Shown: one piece after another, positions 1-8,474 of the stretch
How the letters are laid out: every line of letters starts with the position of its first letter
How positions within the stretch are numbered: the stretch's first letter is position 1
Origin: Vreelandella aquamarina
GTDB taxonomy: Bacteria; Pseudomonadota; Gammaproteobacteria; Pseudomonadales; Halomonadaceae
NCBI RefSeq assembly: GCF_020075495.1
Contig: NZ_JABYQT010000002.1
Span: 372,001-436,000 of the forward strand
DNA length: 64,000 nucleotides
Direction of reading: 5' to 3'
Position numbers and translations under genes: made by a program
Notes under the pieces: generated by a model
What the model saw: only the letters and a program-made list of their open reading frames with translations
Told to the model about the DNA's origin: nothing
Database searches by the model: none

Positions 1-918
1 AAGGTCGATGGCCAGGGGAGCGTGTTGCTGGGCTTTCGCGCGGCCCATAGCCATCGGCTTGTTGATATTGATCAGTGTCACGTGCTGGTCGAGCCGTTAC
101 AGTCGCTGATGCCGGCTCTACGGGCGCTGATGGGCAATCTTGAAGCTCCCAGGCTTGTCGGCCATATCGAACTGCTGACCACCGATACCGAATGCGTGGT
201 GCTGGTGCGTCAACTCAAGGAGCATGCAGGGGATGCACGGCGCTGGCAGACGTTTGCCGAGCAGCAGGCAGTGGCGCTGGGCGCCTGGGTCGGGCGCGAA
301 TCGGTCGAGTTTCACTGGTGGGGGACGCCGCCCGTGCTGCAGGAGGTGCTGCACATCCCGAACCAGCCGCCGCTGACGCTGGGCTTGCTGCCTGGCGATT
401 TTCTGCAGGTGAACGCAGACGTCAATCAGCAGATGGTCACGCGCGTCGTCGAGTGGCTGGCGCCCAAGGCCGGGCAGCGCATCATGGATTTGTTCGCCGG
501 CATGGGTAACTTCAGCCTGCCGCTTGCCGCCAGTGGTGCCCGGGTACACGCCGTCGAGGGCAGTGTGACCATGGTAGCGCGCATCAAGGACAACGCCGCC
601 CGAAACGGCCTGGATATCAGTGCCCAGCAGGCCGATCTGAGCACGGCTGAAACGGCCAGGATGCTTTTAAAAGCCCACGCCGGGCTGGATACTGTCGTGC
701 TCGACCCGCCCCGAAGCGGGGCAGAAGCGGTCTGTCAGGTGCTGGGTCGGCATGAAGTGCCAAGGGTTGCCTACGTGTCCTGTGATCCGGCAACGCTTGC
801 CCGCGATGCGGCACACCTGGTGCGCGCTGGGTACCGTATCACGCAAGTGGCGGTGGCTGACATGTTCCTGCACACTGCCCACATGGAAACGCTGATGCTG
901 TTCGAGTACGAGGGCTAG
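1..918 (+). CDS. rlmD: 23S rRNA (uracil-1939-C5)-methyltransferase RlmD, 5' truncated
   Basis: The reading frame is open from base 1, so the N-terminus (in this family a TRAM domain and the iron-sulfur cysteines) lies outside the window. What remains is the C-terminal half of a RumA/TrmA-type SAM-dependent RNA uridine-C5 methyltransferase. Visible motifs are the SAM-binding loop MDLFAGMGNFSLPLA, the DPPRSGA motif, and YVSCDPATLARD, which carries the catalytic cysteine that attacks C6 of the uracil. The protein ends in HMETLMLFE, the usual family ending. RlmD makes m5U1939 in 23S rRNA. It lies directly upstream of relA and mazG in the same direction, an order also known from enterobacteria. 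RlmCD-type or TrmA paralogues are the alternatives; position before relA favours RlmD. Confidence 0.93.
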   Translation, partial: KVDGQGSVLLGFRAAHSHRLVDIDQCHVLVEPLQSLMPALRALMGNLEAPRLVGHIELLTTDTECVVLVRQLKEHAGDARRWQTFAEQQAVALGAWVGRESVEFHWWGTPPVLQEVLHIPNQPPLTLGLLPGDFLQVNADVNQQMVTRVVEWLAPKAGQRIMDLFAGMGNFSLPLAASGARVHAVEGSVTMVARIKDNAARNGLDISAQQADLSTAETARMLLKAHAGLDTVVLDPPRSGAEAVCQVLGRHEVPRVAYVSCDPATLARDAAHLVRAGYRITQVAVADMFLHTAHMETLMLFEYEG

Positions 919-940
919 CCTGCCCATCGCATCAAGCCAC

Positions 941-963
941 GGTGTTGGCTCGGCGCCAACACC
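941..963 (+). other. Perfect stem-loop between rlmD and relA
   Basis: GGTGTTGGC is followed by a 5-base loop (TCGGC) and its exact complement GCCAACACC, a 9-bp GC-rich stem. No T-run follows, so it is not a standard intrinsic terminator. It ends 21 bases before the relA start and would sit in the relA leader if rlmD and relA are co-transcribed. Confidence 0.6.
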
Positions 964-984
964 TTGAATGGATGAGTCATAGTC

Positions 985-3261
985 ATGGTGAAAGTGCGTG
1001 AAGACCAACCGCTGATGGACGGCGGCGAGGTAGACATACAACAATGGTTGACGCGCTTGCAGGAAAACGTGCATCTGCGCGACTCCGAGCGTCTTGTCGA
1101 GGCCTGCGAGCTTGCCAGAAAGCTGGAGCTCGAGGCGCCTCGAACCCATCGTGTATGGCTGTCGCCAGGTTCGAGCTTTCGCATGGGGCTCGAGATGGCG
1201 GATATCCTGGCCGATCTGAAACTGGATCAAGCCACGCTGGAAGCGGCGGTGCTGTATCGCGCCGTACGCGAAGAGCTGCTCAGCCTGGACGCCGTGGGCA
1301 AACGCTTCGGTGCTGAAGTCGCCAATCTGATCGATGGTGTGCTGCAGATGGCGGCGATCAGCTATCCGCTGGCGCCCAATCATGGCATGGGGCAGCACAA
1401 TCAGCAGGAAAACCTGCGCAAGATGCTGGTCAACATGGTCGGTGACGTTCGCGTGGCGCTGATCAAGATTGCCGAGCGCACCTGCGCGCTGCGCCAGGTC
1501 AAGGATGCCCCTCTGGAAAAATGCCATCAGGTCGCACGCGAGGTCGCCGATATCTACGCACCGCTTGCCCATCGTCTGGGCATCGGCCAGATCAAGTGGG
1601 AACTCGAAGACCTGTCGTTTCGCTATCTTCATGAAGACGAATACAAGGCCATTGCCAAGCTGCTGGCAGAAAAGCGTCTGGACCGCGAGCGCTACATTCA
1701 CGATGTGGTAGAAACGCTCAAGACGCTGATGGAAGCCCAGCACATCACCCAGCATGACGTGAGCGGCCGGGCCAAGCACATCTACTCGATCTGGCGCAAG
1801 ATGAAGCGCAAGGGCATCGACTTCTCCGACGTTCACGATGTCCGTGCGGTGCGTATCCTGGTGCCGGAAGTCACCGACTGTTACACCGTCCTGGGGATCG
1901 TGCACTCGCGCTGGCACCACGTGCCGGACGAGTTTGACGACTATATCGCCAATCCCAAGAAAAACGGCTATCAGTCGCTGCACACGGCAGTGGTCGGCCC
2001 CGAGAACAAGGTGCTCGAAATCCAGATCCGTACCTTCGCCATGCACGACGATGCCGAGCTTGGCGTCTGTGCGCACTGGCGTTACAAGGGGCACGATACC
2101 AACGCCAAGAGCCGCAGCTACGAAGAGAAGATTGCCTGGCTCAGGCAAGTGCTCGAGTGGCAGGACGAAGTGGGCGGCTTTGGCGATCTGCGCGAGGGGC
2201 TTGCTAGCGACGTGGCGCCGGATCGCAACTACGTGTTTACCCCGGACGGTCACGTCATCGACCTCCCTCGTATCGCCACGCCGATCGATTTTGCTTACCG
2301 CGTGCATACGGAGATCGGCCATCGTTGCCGGGGCGCCAAGATCGACGGGCGCATCGTACCGCTGACCTATCAGCTCAAAACCGGCCAGCAGGTGGAAATA
2401 CTGACCGCCACCAAGGGCGGCCCCAGCCGTGACTGGCTGAATCCGAGCCTTGGCTATGTACGTACTTCACGCGCGCGGGCCAAGATCCAGGCATGGTTCA
2501 AGCATCAGGCGCGGGACCAGAACCTGGAAGAGGGGCGCACGCTTTTCGAGCGCGAAATGCGCAGGCTCGATGTCGATGGTCTGGACCTGCCCAAGCTCGC
2601 CGCCGCGGTCAATTATCAGAACGCCGACGACATGTATGCGGCCATCGGTGCGGGGGATCTACGTATTGGCCAGGTGCTCCACCAGGCGCAGCAGCTGTTC
2701 GGTGAAACCGATGACCAGGAGCAGCTGGACCGGCTGCTGGCCAAGCCTCGGCGGTTGCCCAGCAAGACCCCGAAAAGCGATATTACCGTACTTGGCGTGG
2801 GCAACCTGAAAACCAGCATGGCCAACTGCTGCCGCCCGGTACCCGGCGAGCCGATTGTCGGCTTTATCACCCAGGGGCGGGGCGTGACCGTGCACCGCCA
2901 GGATTGCAGCAATATTCTTCAACTGCGCATGGAAGAGCCCCAGCGCATCATCGAAGTGGAGTGGGGCGAGCGGGCATACACCCGCTACCCGGTGACCATC
3001 GAGATTCAGGCCTGGGACCGTTCGGGGCTTCTGCGCGATGTCACGGGACTCCTGGGCAACGAAAAGGTGAACGTGCTTGCAGTGAACACTCTGACCGATA
3101 CCAGCGAGAGCATTGCCCGGCTGCGTATTACCCTTGAGGTAGATGGCCTTGAATCACTGGGGCGGCTCTTTTCGCGTATCCAGCAATTGCCCAATGTGAC
3201 CGAAGTGCGCCGCCTGCGTAACACGGACCCTGAAAAAGATACCGGCCGCGGAGGCGCCTGA
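985..3261 (+). CDS. relA: GTP pyrophosphokinase RelA, (p)ppGpp synthetase I
   Basis: A 758-residue long RelA/SpoT homologue that makes (p)ppGpp from ATP and GDP/GTP on ribosomes stalled by uncharged tRNA. Domain order: pseudo-hydrolase domain (about 25-210) without an intact HD motif; synthetase domain (about 225-370) with YSIWRKMKRKG and EFDDYIANPKKNGYQSLHT, where EFDD is the acidic signature of synthetase-only RelA rather than the RxKD of bifunctional SpoT/Rel; TGS domain (about 410-475, NYVFTPDGHVIDLP); a cysteine-pair region (SMANCCRPVPG); and a C-terminal ACT domain. The missing HD motif and the EFDD together favour RelA over SpoT. The stop codon overlaps the mazG start by one base (TGATG), implying translational coupling with MazG. 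The Shine-Dalgarno sequence is weak (GGATGAG). Confidence 0.96.
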   Translation: MVKVREDQPLMDGGEVDIQQWLTRLQENVHLRDSERLVEACELARKLELEAPRTHRVWLSPGSSFRMGLEMADILADLKLDQATLEAAVLYRAVREELLSLDAVGKRFGAEVANLIDGVLQMAAISYPLAPNHGMGQHNQQENLRKMLVNMVGDVRVALIKIAERTCALRQVKDAPLEKCHQVAREVADIYAPLAHRLGIGQIKWELEDLSFRYLHEDEYKAIAKLLAEKRLDRERYIHDVVETLKTLMEAQHITQHDVSGRAKHIYSIWRKMKRKGIDFSDVHDVRAVRILVPEVTDCYTVLGIVHSRWHHVPDEFDDYIANPKKNGYQSLHTAVVGPENKVLEIQIRTFAMHDDAELGVCAHWRYKGHDTNAKSRSYEEKIAWLRQVLEWQDEVGGFGDLREGLASDVAPDRNYVFTPDGHVIDLPRIATPIDFAYRVHTEIGHRCRGAKIDGRIVPLTYQLKTGQQVEILTATKGGPSRDWLNPSLGYVRTSRARAKIQAWFKHQARDQNLEEGRTLFEREMRRLDVDGLDLPKLAAAVNYQNADDMYAAIGAGDLRIGQVLHQAQQLFGETDDQEQLDRLLAKPRRLPSKTPKSDITVLGVGNLKTSMANCCRPVPGEPIVGFITQGRGVTVHRQDCSNILQLRMEEPQRIIEVEWGERAYTRYPVTIEIQAWDRSGLLRDVTGLLGNEKVNVLAVNTLTDTSESIARLRITLEVDGLESLGRLFSRIQQLPNVTEVRRLRNTDPEKDTGRGGA

Positions 3262-4082
3262 TGCGTTATCAGCTGGACGACCTGTTAACCTTGATGCAAG
3301 TGCTGCGCGACCCCGAGCAGGGCTGCCCGTGGGATATCGGGCAGGGCTGGGACACCATCGTGCCGCACACCCTGGAAGAGGCCTATGAGGTTGCCGATGC
3401 CATCGAGCGGCGCGCCTTCGACGAGCTGCCGGGCGAACTTGGCGATCTGCTTTTCCAGGTGGTGTACTACGCCCAGTTCGGCGCGGAAGAAGCGCGGTTT
3501 GATTTCCACGATATCGTGCATACCCTGACCGCCAAGATGCTGCGCCGTCATCCGCACGTGTTTCCGGACGGCACGCTTGAGTCCCGCCGCCCGCCAGGAG
3601 TTAGCGCCGAAGCCCTGCAGACCCGCCAGGTGAACAGCCGCTGGGAAGCGCTCAAGGCCGATGAGCGCGCGGAACGTGCCGCCAAGGCTCCTTCGGTGCT
3701 GGATGACGTGCCCGCCAACCTGCCGGCGCTCAGCCGGGCTGCCAAGCTCTCCAAACGTGCAGCACGGGTGGGTTTTGACTGGCCCGATGCGAAAGGCGTT
3801 GTCGCCAAGATTCGTGAAGAGCTTGCCGAAGTAGAGCAGGCCCTGGCCGCCGGCGATACGCGCCATGCCCAGGAAGAAGTGGGCGATCTGCTGTTTGCCG
3901 TCACCAATCTGGCCCGCACGCTGGGTGCCGACCCGGAGCAGTGTCTGCGCGGCACCAATGCCAAGTTCGAACGGCGCTTTCGCTACGTGGAGCAGGCGCT
4001 GAGTGCTGCCGAGCGTGCGCCGGACAAGGCCACGCTCGAGGAGATGGAATTTCACTGGCAGGCAGCCAAACTTCAAGAATAA
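3261..4082 (+). CDS. mazG: Nucleoside triphosphate pyrophosphohydrolase MazG
   Basis: A 273-residue two-domain MazG that hydrolyses (d)NTPs to NMP and pyrophosphate. Each half carries the metal-binding EExx(12-28)ExxD pattern: LEEAYEVADAIERR followed by ELGDLLFQVVYYAQ in the first, and IREELAEVEQAL followed by EEVGDLLFAVTNLAR in the second. The opening DPEQGCPWDIGQGWDTI matches the substrate loop of enterobacterial MazG. Its ATG overlaps the relA stop by one base. In E. coli, MazG lies in the relA-mazEF-mazG region and affects ppGpp levels in starvation; here relA and mazG are directly adjacent with no mazEF toxin-antitoxin pair between them. Confidence 0.95.
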   Translation: MRYQLDDLLTLMQVLRDPEQGCPWDIGQGWDTIVPHTLEEAYEVADAIERRAFDELPGELGDLLFQVVYYAQFGAEEARFDFHDIVHTLTAKMLRRHPHVFPDGTLESRRPPGVSAEALQTRQVNSRWEALKADERAERAAKAPSVLDDVPANLPALSRAAKLSKRAARVGFDWPDAKGVVAKIREELAEVEQALAAGDTRHAQEEVGDLLFAVTNLARTLGADPEQCLRGTNAKFERRFRYVEQALSAAERAPDKATLEEMEFHWQAAKLQE

Positions 4083-4135
4083 GATAGTCCATACATCAAC
4101 TTAATAACGAGCGACCCCGCCAGGAGGCCTTGCCA

Positions 4136-6784
4136 ATGAGTCACGATCTACACGAATCGCTGCGCGATAATGTCCGTATTCTGGGCGACAGCCTGGGCCG
4201 CACCATTGCAGACGATCTAGGCCAGGCGTTTGTCGACAAGATCGAGACGATTCGCGCGCATGCCAAGCGGGGCCGCCAAGGAGATTCACTGCAGCAGCGC
4301 GAGCTGATCGAGTACCTGCGCAAGCTGCCCGAGCGTGACCTGCTGCCCGTTACCCGCGCCTTCAACCAGTTTCTGAACCTGGCCAATATTGCCGAACAGC
4401 ACTACCGGGCGCGCTTTCGGCGCGTCGAAGATTACAAGCCCGGCTCGCAGCCGGCACTGGGCGAGCTTCTTGAGCGCGCCCAGCAGGCAGGCAACTCCCC
4501 GCGCAAGCTGGTCGAGACGCTGTCGAAGATGCGCGTCGAGCTCGTGCTCACTGCACACCCCACGGAGGTCATCCGCCGTACGCTGATTCAGAAATACGAC
4601 GCCATCGACGAATGCCTGACCGCCATTGAAGGCGCCAGCGACTACCCCGAACGGGGCGCGCGTGCCCAGGGGCGGCTCGAGGAGCTGATCAGCCAGGCCT
4701 GGCATACCGATGAAATCCGTCATGAGCGGCCAACGCCGGTGGATGAAGCCAAGTGGGGGTTTGCGGTCATTGAAAACTCGCTGTGGCAGGCGGTGCCCGA
4801 TTTTCATCGCGACCTGGATAACCTGCTGCTGGAAACCGCCGGCGAGCGCCTGCCCCTGGACGCCGCGCCGATTCGTTACGCCTCCTGGATGGGTGGTGAT
4901 CGTGACGGCAACCCTAACGTCACCGCCAAGGTGACGCGCGAGGTGCTGCTTCTGGGCCGCTGGATGGCAGCGGACCTGTACCTGCGTGATCTCGAGCAGC
5001 TCAAGACCGAACTTTCCATGTGGAAGGCCAACAGCGCCTTGAAAGCCGAAGTAGGTGACGTTGCCGAACCCTACCGCGAACTGCTCAAGCGGCTGTTGAT
5101 CAAGGTCGAAACCACCCGCGACTGGGCCAAGGCGGCGCTTGAAGGGCGCAATTTCGATGGCGGGCCGATCGTGGAAACCCGCGACCAGCTCTACGCGCCG
5201 CTGCTGGCCTGTTACCGCTCCTTGTGCGATGTAGGGCTGGATACCATCGCCAACGGCTCGCTACTGGATACGCTGCGCCGGGTAGCGGTATTCGGCGTCA
5301 CCCTGACCAAGCTGGACCTGCGCCAGGAAGCCAGCCGCCACGCTCAGGTGATCGAAGAGCTGACCGATGCGCTGGGCATTGGCCATTACCAGGAGTGGGA
5401 TGAAGCCAAGCGGCAGGCGTTTCTGCTTGAAGAGCTTGCCTCGCACCGACCGCTCATTCCACGCCGCTGGGAGTGCTCCGCTGAATCCCGCGAGGTGCTG
5501 GATACCTTCAAGGTGATTGCCCAGGAGCACGCGGAGGCGCTGGGTACCTATATCATTTCCATGGCCGGTGAACCTTCGGACGTATTGACCGTGGCGCTGC
5601 TGATGAAGGAGGTGGGCGGCCAGGCTACGCTGCCCATCGCGCCGCTGTTTGAAACACTCAACGACCTGGATCACGCCGGCAGCGTTATCGAGCAGCTGCT
5701 TTCACTGCCGGGCTATCGGGCGCTGATTCATGACCGCCAGGAAGTCATGATCGGCTACTCGGATTCTGCCAAGGATGCCGGCCAGCTGGCCGCCGCCTGG
5801 GCGCAGTACCGCGCCCAGGAAGCGCTGGTAGATGTATGCGAGCGCCACGGTGTCGACCTGACCCTGTTCCACGGCCGAGGTGGCACTGTAGGCCGTGGCG
5901 GCGGTCCGGCCCACGCCGCGATTCTTTCTCAGCCGCCAGGCTCGGTGAATGGCAGCCTGCGAGTGACCGAGCAGGGGGAGATGATTCGCTTCAAGTTCGG
6001 CCAGCCGGATATCGCCCTGCGCTCCATGGAGATCTACGCCTGTGCCGTGCTGGAAGCCACGCTCCTACCACCGCCTGCCCCGGAACCCCGCTGGCGCGAG
6101 GAGATGGATAATCTCGCCAGCATTGCGCACGCCGGCTATGTGGGCGTGGTGCGTGAAAATCCTGATTTCGTACCCTATTTCCGCGCGGTAACGCCCGAAG
6201 GGGCGCTTGGGCGGCTGCCGCTGGGCTCACGGCCTGCCAAGCGGCGCCAGGATGGCGGCGTGGAAACACTGCGCGCCATCCCCTGGATCTTCGCCTGGAC
6301 GCAGATCCGCCTGATGCTGCCGGCGTGGCTGGGAAGCGGTGAAGCCTTCGTCCGCCGTCTGCAGGAGCCGGGTGGCCTGGAAGTGCTTAAGGAGATGCGC
6401 AACCGCTGGCCGTTTTTCGGCACCTATCTTGATATGCTCGAGATGCTGCTGGCCAAGGCGGATACCGCCATTGCTGCCTATTACGAGCACCGCTTGGTGG
6501 ACGAGCCGTCGCTCAAGGCGCTGGGCAAGGAGCTGCGCGAGCGCTTTGCGCGTCTGGAAAACGTGCTGCTGGACATCCTTCAACAGGAGAAGCTTCTGGA
6601 GAACACGCCGCTGATTCGCCAGGCCATCGATGTGCGCAACCCCTACATCGACCCGCTGCATGGGCTGCAGGCCGAGCTCTTGCAACGTAACCGCGATGCC
6701 GACGGAGCGATCAGCGCCGATCTTTCCCGCGCACTCATGGTGACCATGGCCGGGATCGCGGCCGGGCTGCGCAACACCGGCTAA
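4136..6784 (+). CDS. ppc: Phosphoenolpyruvate carboxylase
   Basis: An 882-residue biotin-independent carboxylase that converts phosphoenolpyruvate and bicarbonate to oxaloacetate, refilling the TCA cycle. Signatures: VLTAHPTEVIRRT with the catalytic histidine (near residue 144), GGDRDGNPNVT in the active site, the glycine loop FHGRGGTVGRGGGP, and the C-terminal NTG that reaches into the active site. Length matches the bacterial family (about 880). A TTG lies six bases upstream, but AGGAGG at 4122-4127 is spaced 8 bases from the ATG at 4136 and only 2 from the TTG, so the ATG (MSHDLHESLRD) is chosen. The gene has its own intrinsic terminator. Confidence 0.97.
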   Translation: MSHDLHESLRDNVRILGDSLGRTIADDLGQAFVDKIETIRAHAKRGRQGDSLQQRELIEYLRKLPERDLLPVTRAFNQFLNLANIAEQHYRARFRRVEDYKPGSQPALGELLERAQQAGNSPRKLVETLSKMRVELVLTAHPTEVIRRTLIQKYDAIDECLTAIEGASDYPERGARAQGRLEELISQAWHTDEIRHERPTPVDEAKWGFAVIENSLWQAVPDFHRDLDNLLLETAGERLPLDAAPIRYASWMGGDRDGNPNVTAKVTREVLLLGRWMAADLYLRDLEQLKTELSMWKANSALKAEVGDVAEPYRELLKRLLIKVETTRDWAKAALEGRNFDGGPIVETRDQLYAPLLACYRSLCDVGLDTIANGSLLDTLRRVAVFGVTLTKLDLRQEASRHAQVIEELTDALGIGHYQEWDEAKRQAFLLEELASHRPLIPRRWECSAESREVLDTFKVIAQEHAEALGTYIISMAGEPSDVLTVALLMKEVGGQATLPIAPLFETLNDLDHAGSVIEQLLSLPGYRALIHDRQEVMIGYSDSAKDAGQLAAAWAQYRAQEALVDVCERHGVDLTLFHGRGGTVGRGGGPAHAAILSQPPGSVNGSLRVTEQGEMIRFKFGQPDIALRSMEIYACAVLEATLLPPPAPEPRWREEMDNLASIAHAGYVGVVRENPDFVPYFRAVTPEGALGRLPLGSRPAKRRQDGGVETLRAIPWIFAWTQIRLMLPAWLGSGEAFVRRLQEPGGLEVLKEMRNRWPFFGTYLDMLEMLLAKADTAIAAYYEHRLVDEPSLKALGKELRERFARLENVLLDILQQEKLLENTPLIRQAIDVRNPYIDPLHGLQAELLQRNRDADGAISADLSRALMVTMAGIAAGLRNTG

Positions 6785-6800
6785 ACGAACATCGCGGGAT

Positions 6801-6834
6801 AAAGAGGCCGCTCGGAAAGTGGGCGGCCTCTTTT
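6801..6834 (+). terminator. Intrinsic terminator after ppc
   Basis: AAAGAGGCCGC, a short loop, then GCGGCCTCTTTT form a GC-rich hairpin followed by a T-run, 16 bases after the ppc stop. The A-run on the 5' side lets it act on the opposite strand too, but the neighbouring genes only need the + direction. Confidence 0.9.
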
Positions 6835-6872
6835 GACACTGTCTTTACTCACTTTCAGCCTTACGGCGAGTT

Positions 6873-7901
6873 ATGTCATTAAGAAAATCGACCCGAATCA
6901 ACAAGTACATCAGCGAAAGCGGCCTCTGCTCGCGCCGCGAGGCGGACCGCTTTGTCGAGCAGGGCAACGTCTGGATCAATGGCCGTCGGGCGACCACGGG
7001 TGATCAGGTGGTTGCCGGTGATCGGGTAAAGGTGAACGGCCAGGAGATTGAGCCTCAGGAAGAAGAGGATCTGGTGCTGATTGCGCTCAACAAGCCGGTC
7101 GGCATCGTGAGTACCACAGAATCCAGCGAAAAGGACAACATCGTCGAGTTCGTGAAGCATGGTGCGCGTATTTTTCCCATCGGACGGCTGGACAAGGACT
7201 CCCAGGGGCTGATCTTTTTGACCAACAACGGTGATCTGGTCAACAAGATTCTGCGTGCCAACAATAATCACGAAAAAGAGTATCAGGTGACGGTGAACAA
7301 GCCGATCACCGACGAATTTGTAGAAGGCATGCAAAAGGGCGTGCCGATTCTTGGTCAGGTCACCAAGAAGTGCAAGGTAGAGAAGGCTTCCACCTTCGTG
7401 TTCATGATTACCCTGGTGCAGGGGCTCAACCGCCAGATTCGCCGCATGTGCGAATACTTCGGCTATGAGGTCACTCAGCTGGTGCGCACCCGCATCATGA
7501 ACGTAAGCCTGAAGGGCTTGGCGCTGGGCGATTGGCGAGATCTGACGCCTAAAGAGATCGACACCATCGTGGCGCTGACCGAAAGCTCCGAGGCGGCCCC
7601 GGCGCCTCAGACGTCCGCCAAACCAAAGGCCAAGCCGCGCGCGCAGAGTGGCCCGAACCCGCGCAAGCCAAAGCCGGCGGGTGGCAAGCCGGGTGGTTCG
7701 GGCAGGGCGGCCAATGGCAAACCGCGCTCGAGCGCCAAGGGCAAGTTCTCAGCGGTGGGCAAGGCGCATCCGAAGGCCAAGGCAGGGAGCAAACCAGCTT
7801 CCCAGGGCAAGCGGGCAGGCAAGCCCGCTGGCAAGGGAAGGACAGGTACCAGCAAGCCTGGCACGCGCGGCGGTCAATCCAGGGGCAAGCCAAAACGCTA
7901 G
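6873..7901 (+). CDS. rluF: 23S rRNA pseudouridine-2604 synthase RluF
   Basis: A 342-residue pseudouridine synthase with an N-terminal S4 RNA-binding domain ([18 protein letters not shown], about 9-65) and an RsuA/RluB/E/F-type catalytic domain. [15 protein letters not shown] carries the catalytic aspartate near residue 107. [29 protein letters not shown] (split here only as description) belongs to the RluF subgroup, and overall similarity to E. coli RluF is high through residue 235. The remaining ~105 residues are an Ala/Lys/Pro/Gly/Ser/Arg-rich, strongly basic tail, probably disordered and RNA-binding; E. coli RluF has a shorter tail of the same kind. The gene is monocistronic, between the ppc terminator and a new promoter. 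Confidence 0.93.
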   Translation: MSLRKSTRINKYISESGLCSRREADRFVEQGNVWINGRRATTGDQVVAGDRVKVNGQEIEPQEEEDLVLIALNKPVGIVSTTESSEKDNIVEFVKHGARIFPIGRLDKDSQGLIFLTNNGDLVNKILRANNNHEKEYQVTVNKPITDEFVEGMQKGVPILGQVTKKCKVEKASTFVFMITLVQGLNRQIRRMCEYFGYEVTQLVRTRIMNVSLKGLALGDWRDLTPKEIDTIVALTESSEAAPAPQTSAKPKAKPRAQSGPNPRKPKPAGGKPGGSGRAANGKPRSSAKGKFSAVGKAHPKAKAGSKPASQGKRAGKPAGKGRTGTSKPGTRGGQSRGKPKR

Positions 7902-7937
7902 GTTTTCCACGGCGTTAGGATACGAGCGCTGCTTTTC

Positions 7938-7966
7938 TGAGCATTATGTAAATTATACTTTATAAT
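7938..7966 (+). promoter_or_regulatory. Putative sigma-70 promoter of the small stress-type gene
   Basis: A perfect -10 hexamer TATAAT (7961-7966) lies in an AT-rich patch that stands out from the GC-rich surroundings. The -35 position, 17 bases upstream, reads TGAGCA and matches the consensus poorly, which suggests activator dependence or an extended/stationary-phase promoter. Confidence 0.5.
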
Positions 7967-7980
7967 CACGGTGTTGCGAT

Positions 7981-8052
7981 AAGGTAAAGTTGTCTGAATT
8001 ACCTTGCCCAACTTGCGTGGGGCCAACTAAGGTATTGATACTTGTCTATCAA
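7981..8052 (+). promoter_or_regulatory. Structured leader with two inverted repeats
   Basis: AAGGTAA (7981-7987) and TTACCTT (7999-8005) form one perfect inverted repeat. TTGATA (8035-8040) and TATCAA (8047-8052) form a second, which ends directly against the Shine-Dalgarno sequence TGGAGGA (8053-8059). The second hairpin could affect ribosome access. The first could be an operator or an RNA stem. Function is inferred only from position. Confidence 0.4.
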
Positions 8053-8066
8053 TGGAGGACCTTGAG

Positions 8067-8378
8067 ATGGCACAAAGTGAGCTTCAAGATGCCACTATCT
8101 ACACCCAGGATGGGAGCACGCTAGGCACCGTTTCAGATGCAAGTGCTGAAACGAAGATCGAAGTAGTCAAGACCGATGGGAGCCGCATCTGGCTGGAAAG
8201 GCACGATCTCAAGGAGGTCGACGGTCAGTGGCAGGTCGCTGAGGGATATACGGTCTATTCAGCGGATCGCGTCAGCGGTGACTATACGGAAAGCGATGTG
8301 GATGACATGGTCGATGATACCTTCCCGGCCAGCGATCCGCCCTCGTTCACGTTAGGCGATAAGGGCAAGGGGCGCTGA
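8067..8378 (+). CDS. Small acidic protein with PRC-barrel-like N-terminus and PASDPPS motif
   Basis: A 103-residue acidic protein. The N-terminus (ATIYTQDGSTLGTVSDAS, then IEVVKTDGSRIWLERHDL) has the pattern of small beta-barrel domains of the PRC-barrel or DUF2171 type, which often bind RNA or sit in stress proteins. The C-terminus carries VDDTFPASDPPSF, a short motif I know from the ends of many small proteobacterial proteins of unknown role. An ATG at 8052 is also in frame, but the Shine-Dalgarno TGGAGGA (8053-8059) overlaps it and is spaced 7 bases from the ATG at 8067, so the latter is chosen. The gene is monocistronic with its own promoter and terminator. No function is proven. Confidence 0.75.
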   Translation: MAQSELQDATIYTQDGSTLGTVSDASAETKIEVVKTDGSRIWLERHDLKEVDGQWQVAEGYTVYSADRVSGDYTESDVDDMVDDTFPASDPPSFTLGDKGKGR

Positions 8379-8416
8379 CGCCGGCAAAAGCCTGAACACT
8401 GCGCAAACAGATATGC

Positions 8417-8455
8417 AAAAGCTGGATACCGCTCACTGTGGTATCCAGCTTTTTA
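8417..8455. terminator. Bidirectional intrinsic terminator
   Basis: AAAAGCTGGATACC and GGTATCCAGCTTTTT are perfect complements around a 9-base loop, with A-run and T-run on the two sides. It lies between the convergent small stress-type gene and trpG, and can end both transcripts. Confidence 0.92.
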
Positions 8456-8474
8456 GCTTTTATCACGCGTCTCA

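Noticed and set aside
667-2322. Long open frame opposite rlmD and relA
   Set aside because: Product is low-similarity, arginine/histidine-rich shadow text of high-GC coding sequence; rlmD and relA on the other strand have clear family motifs.
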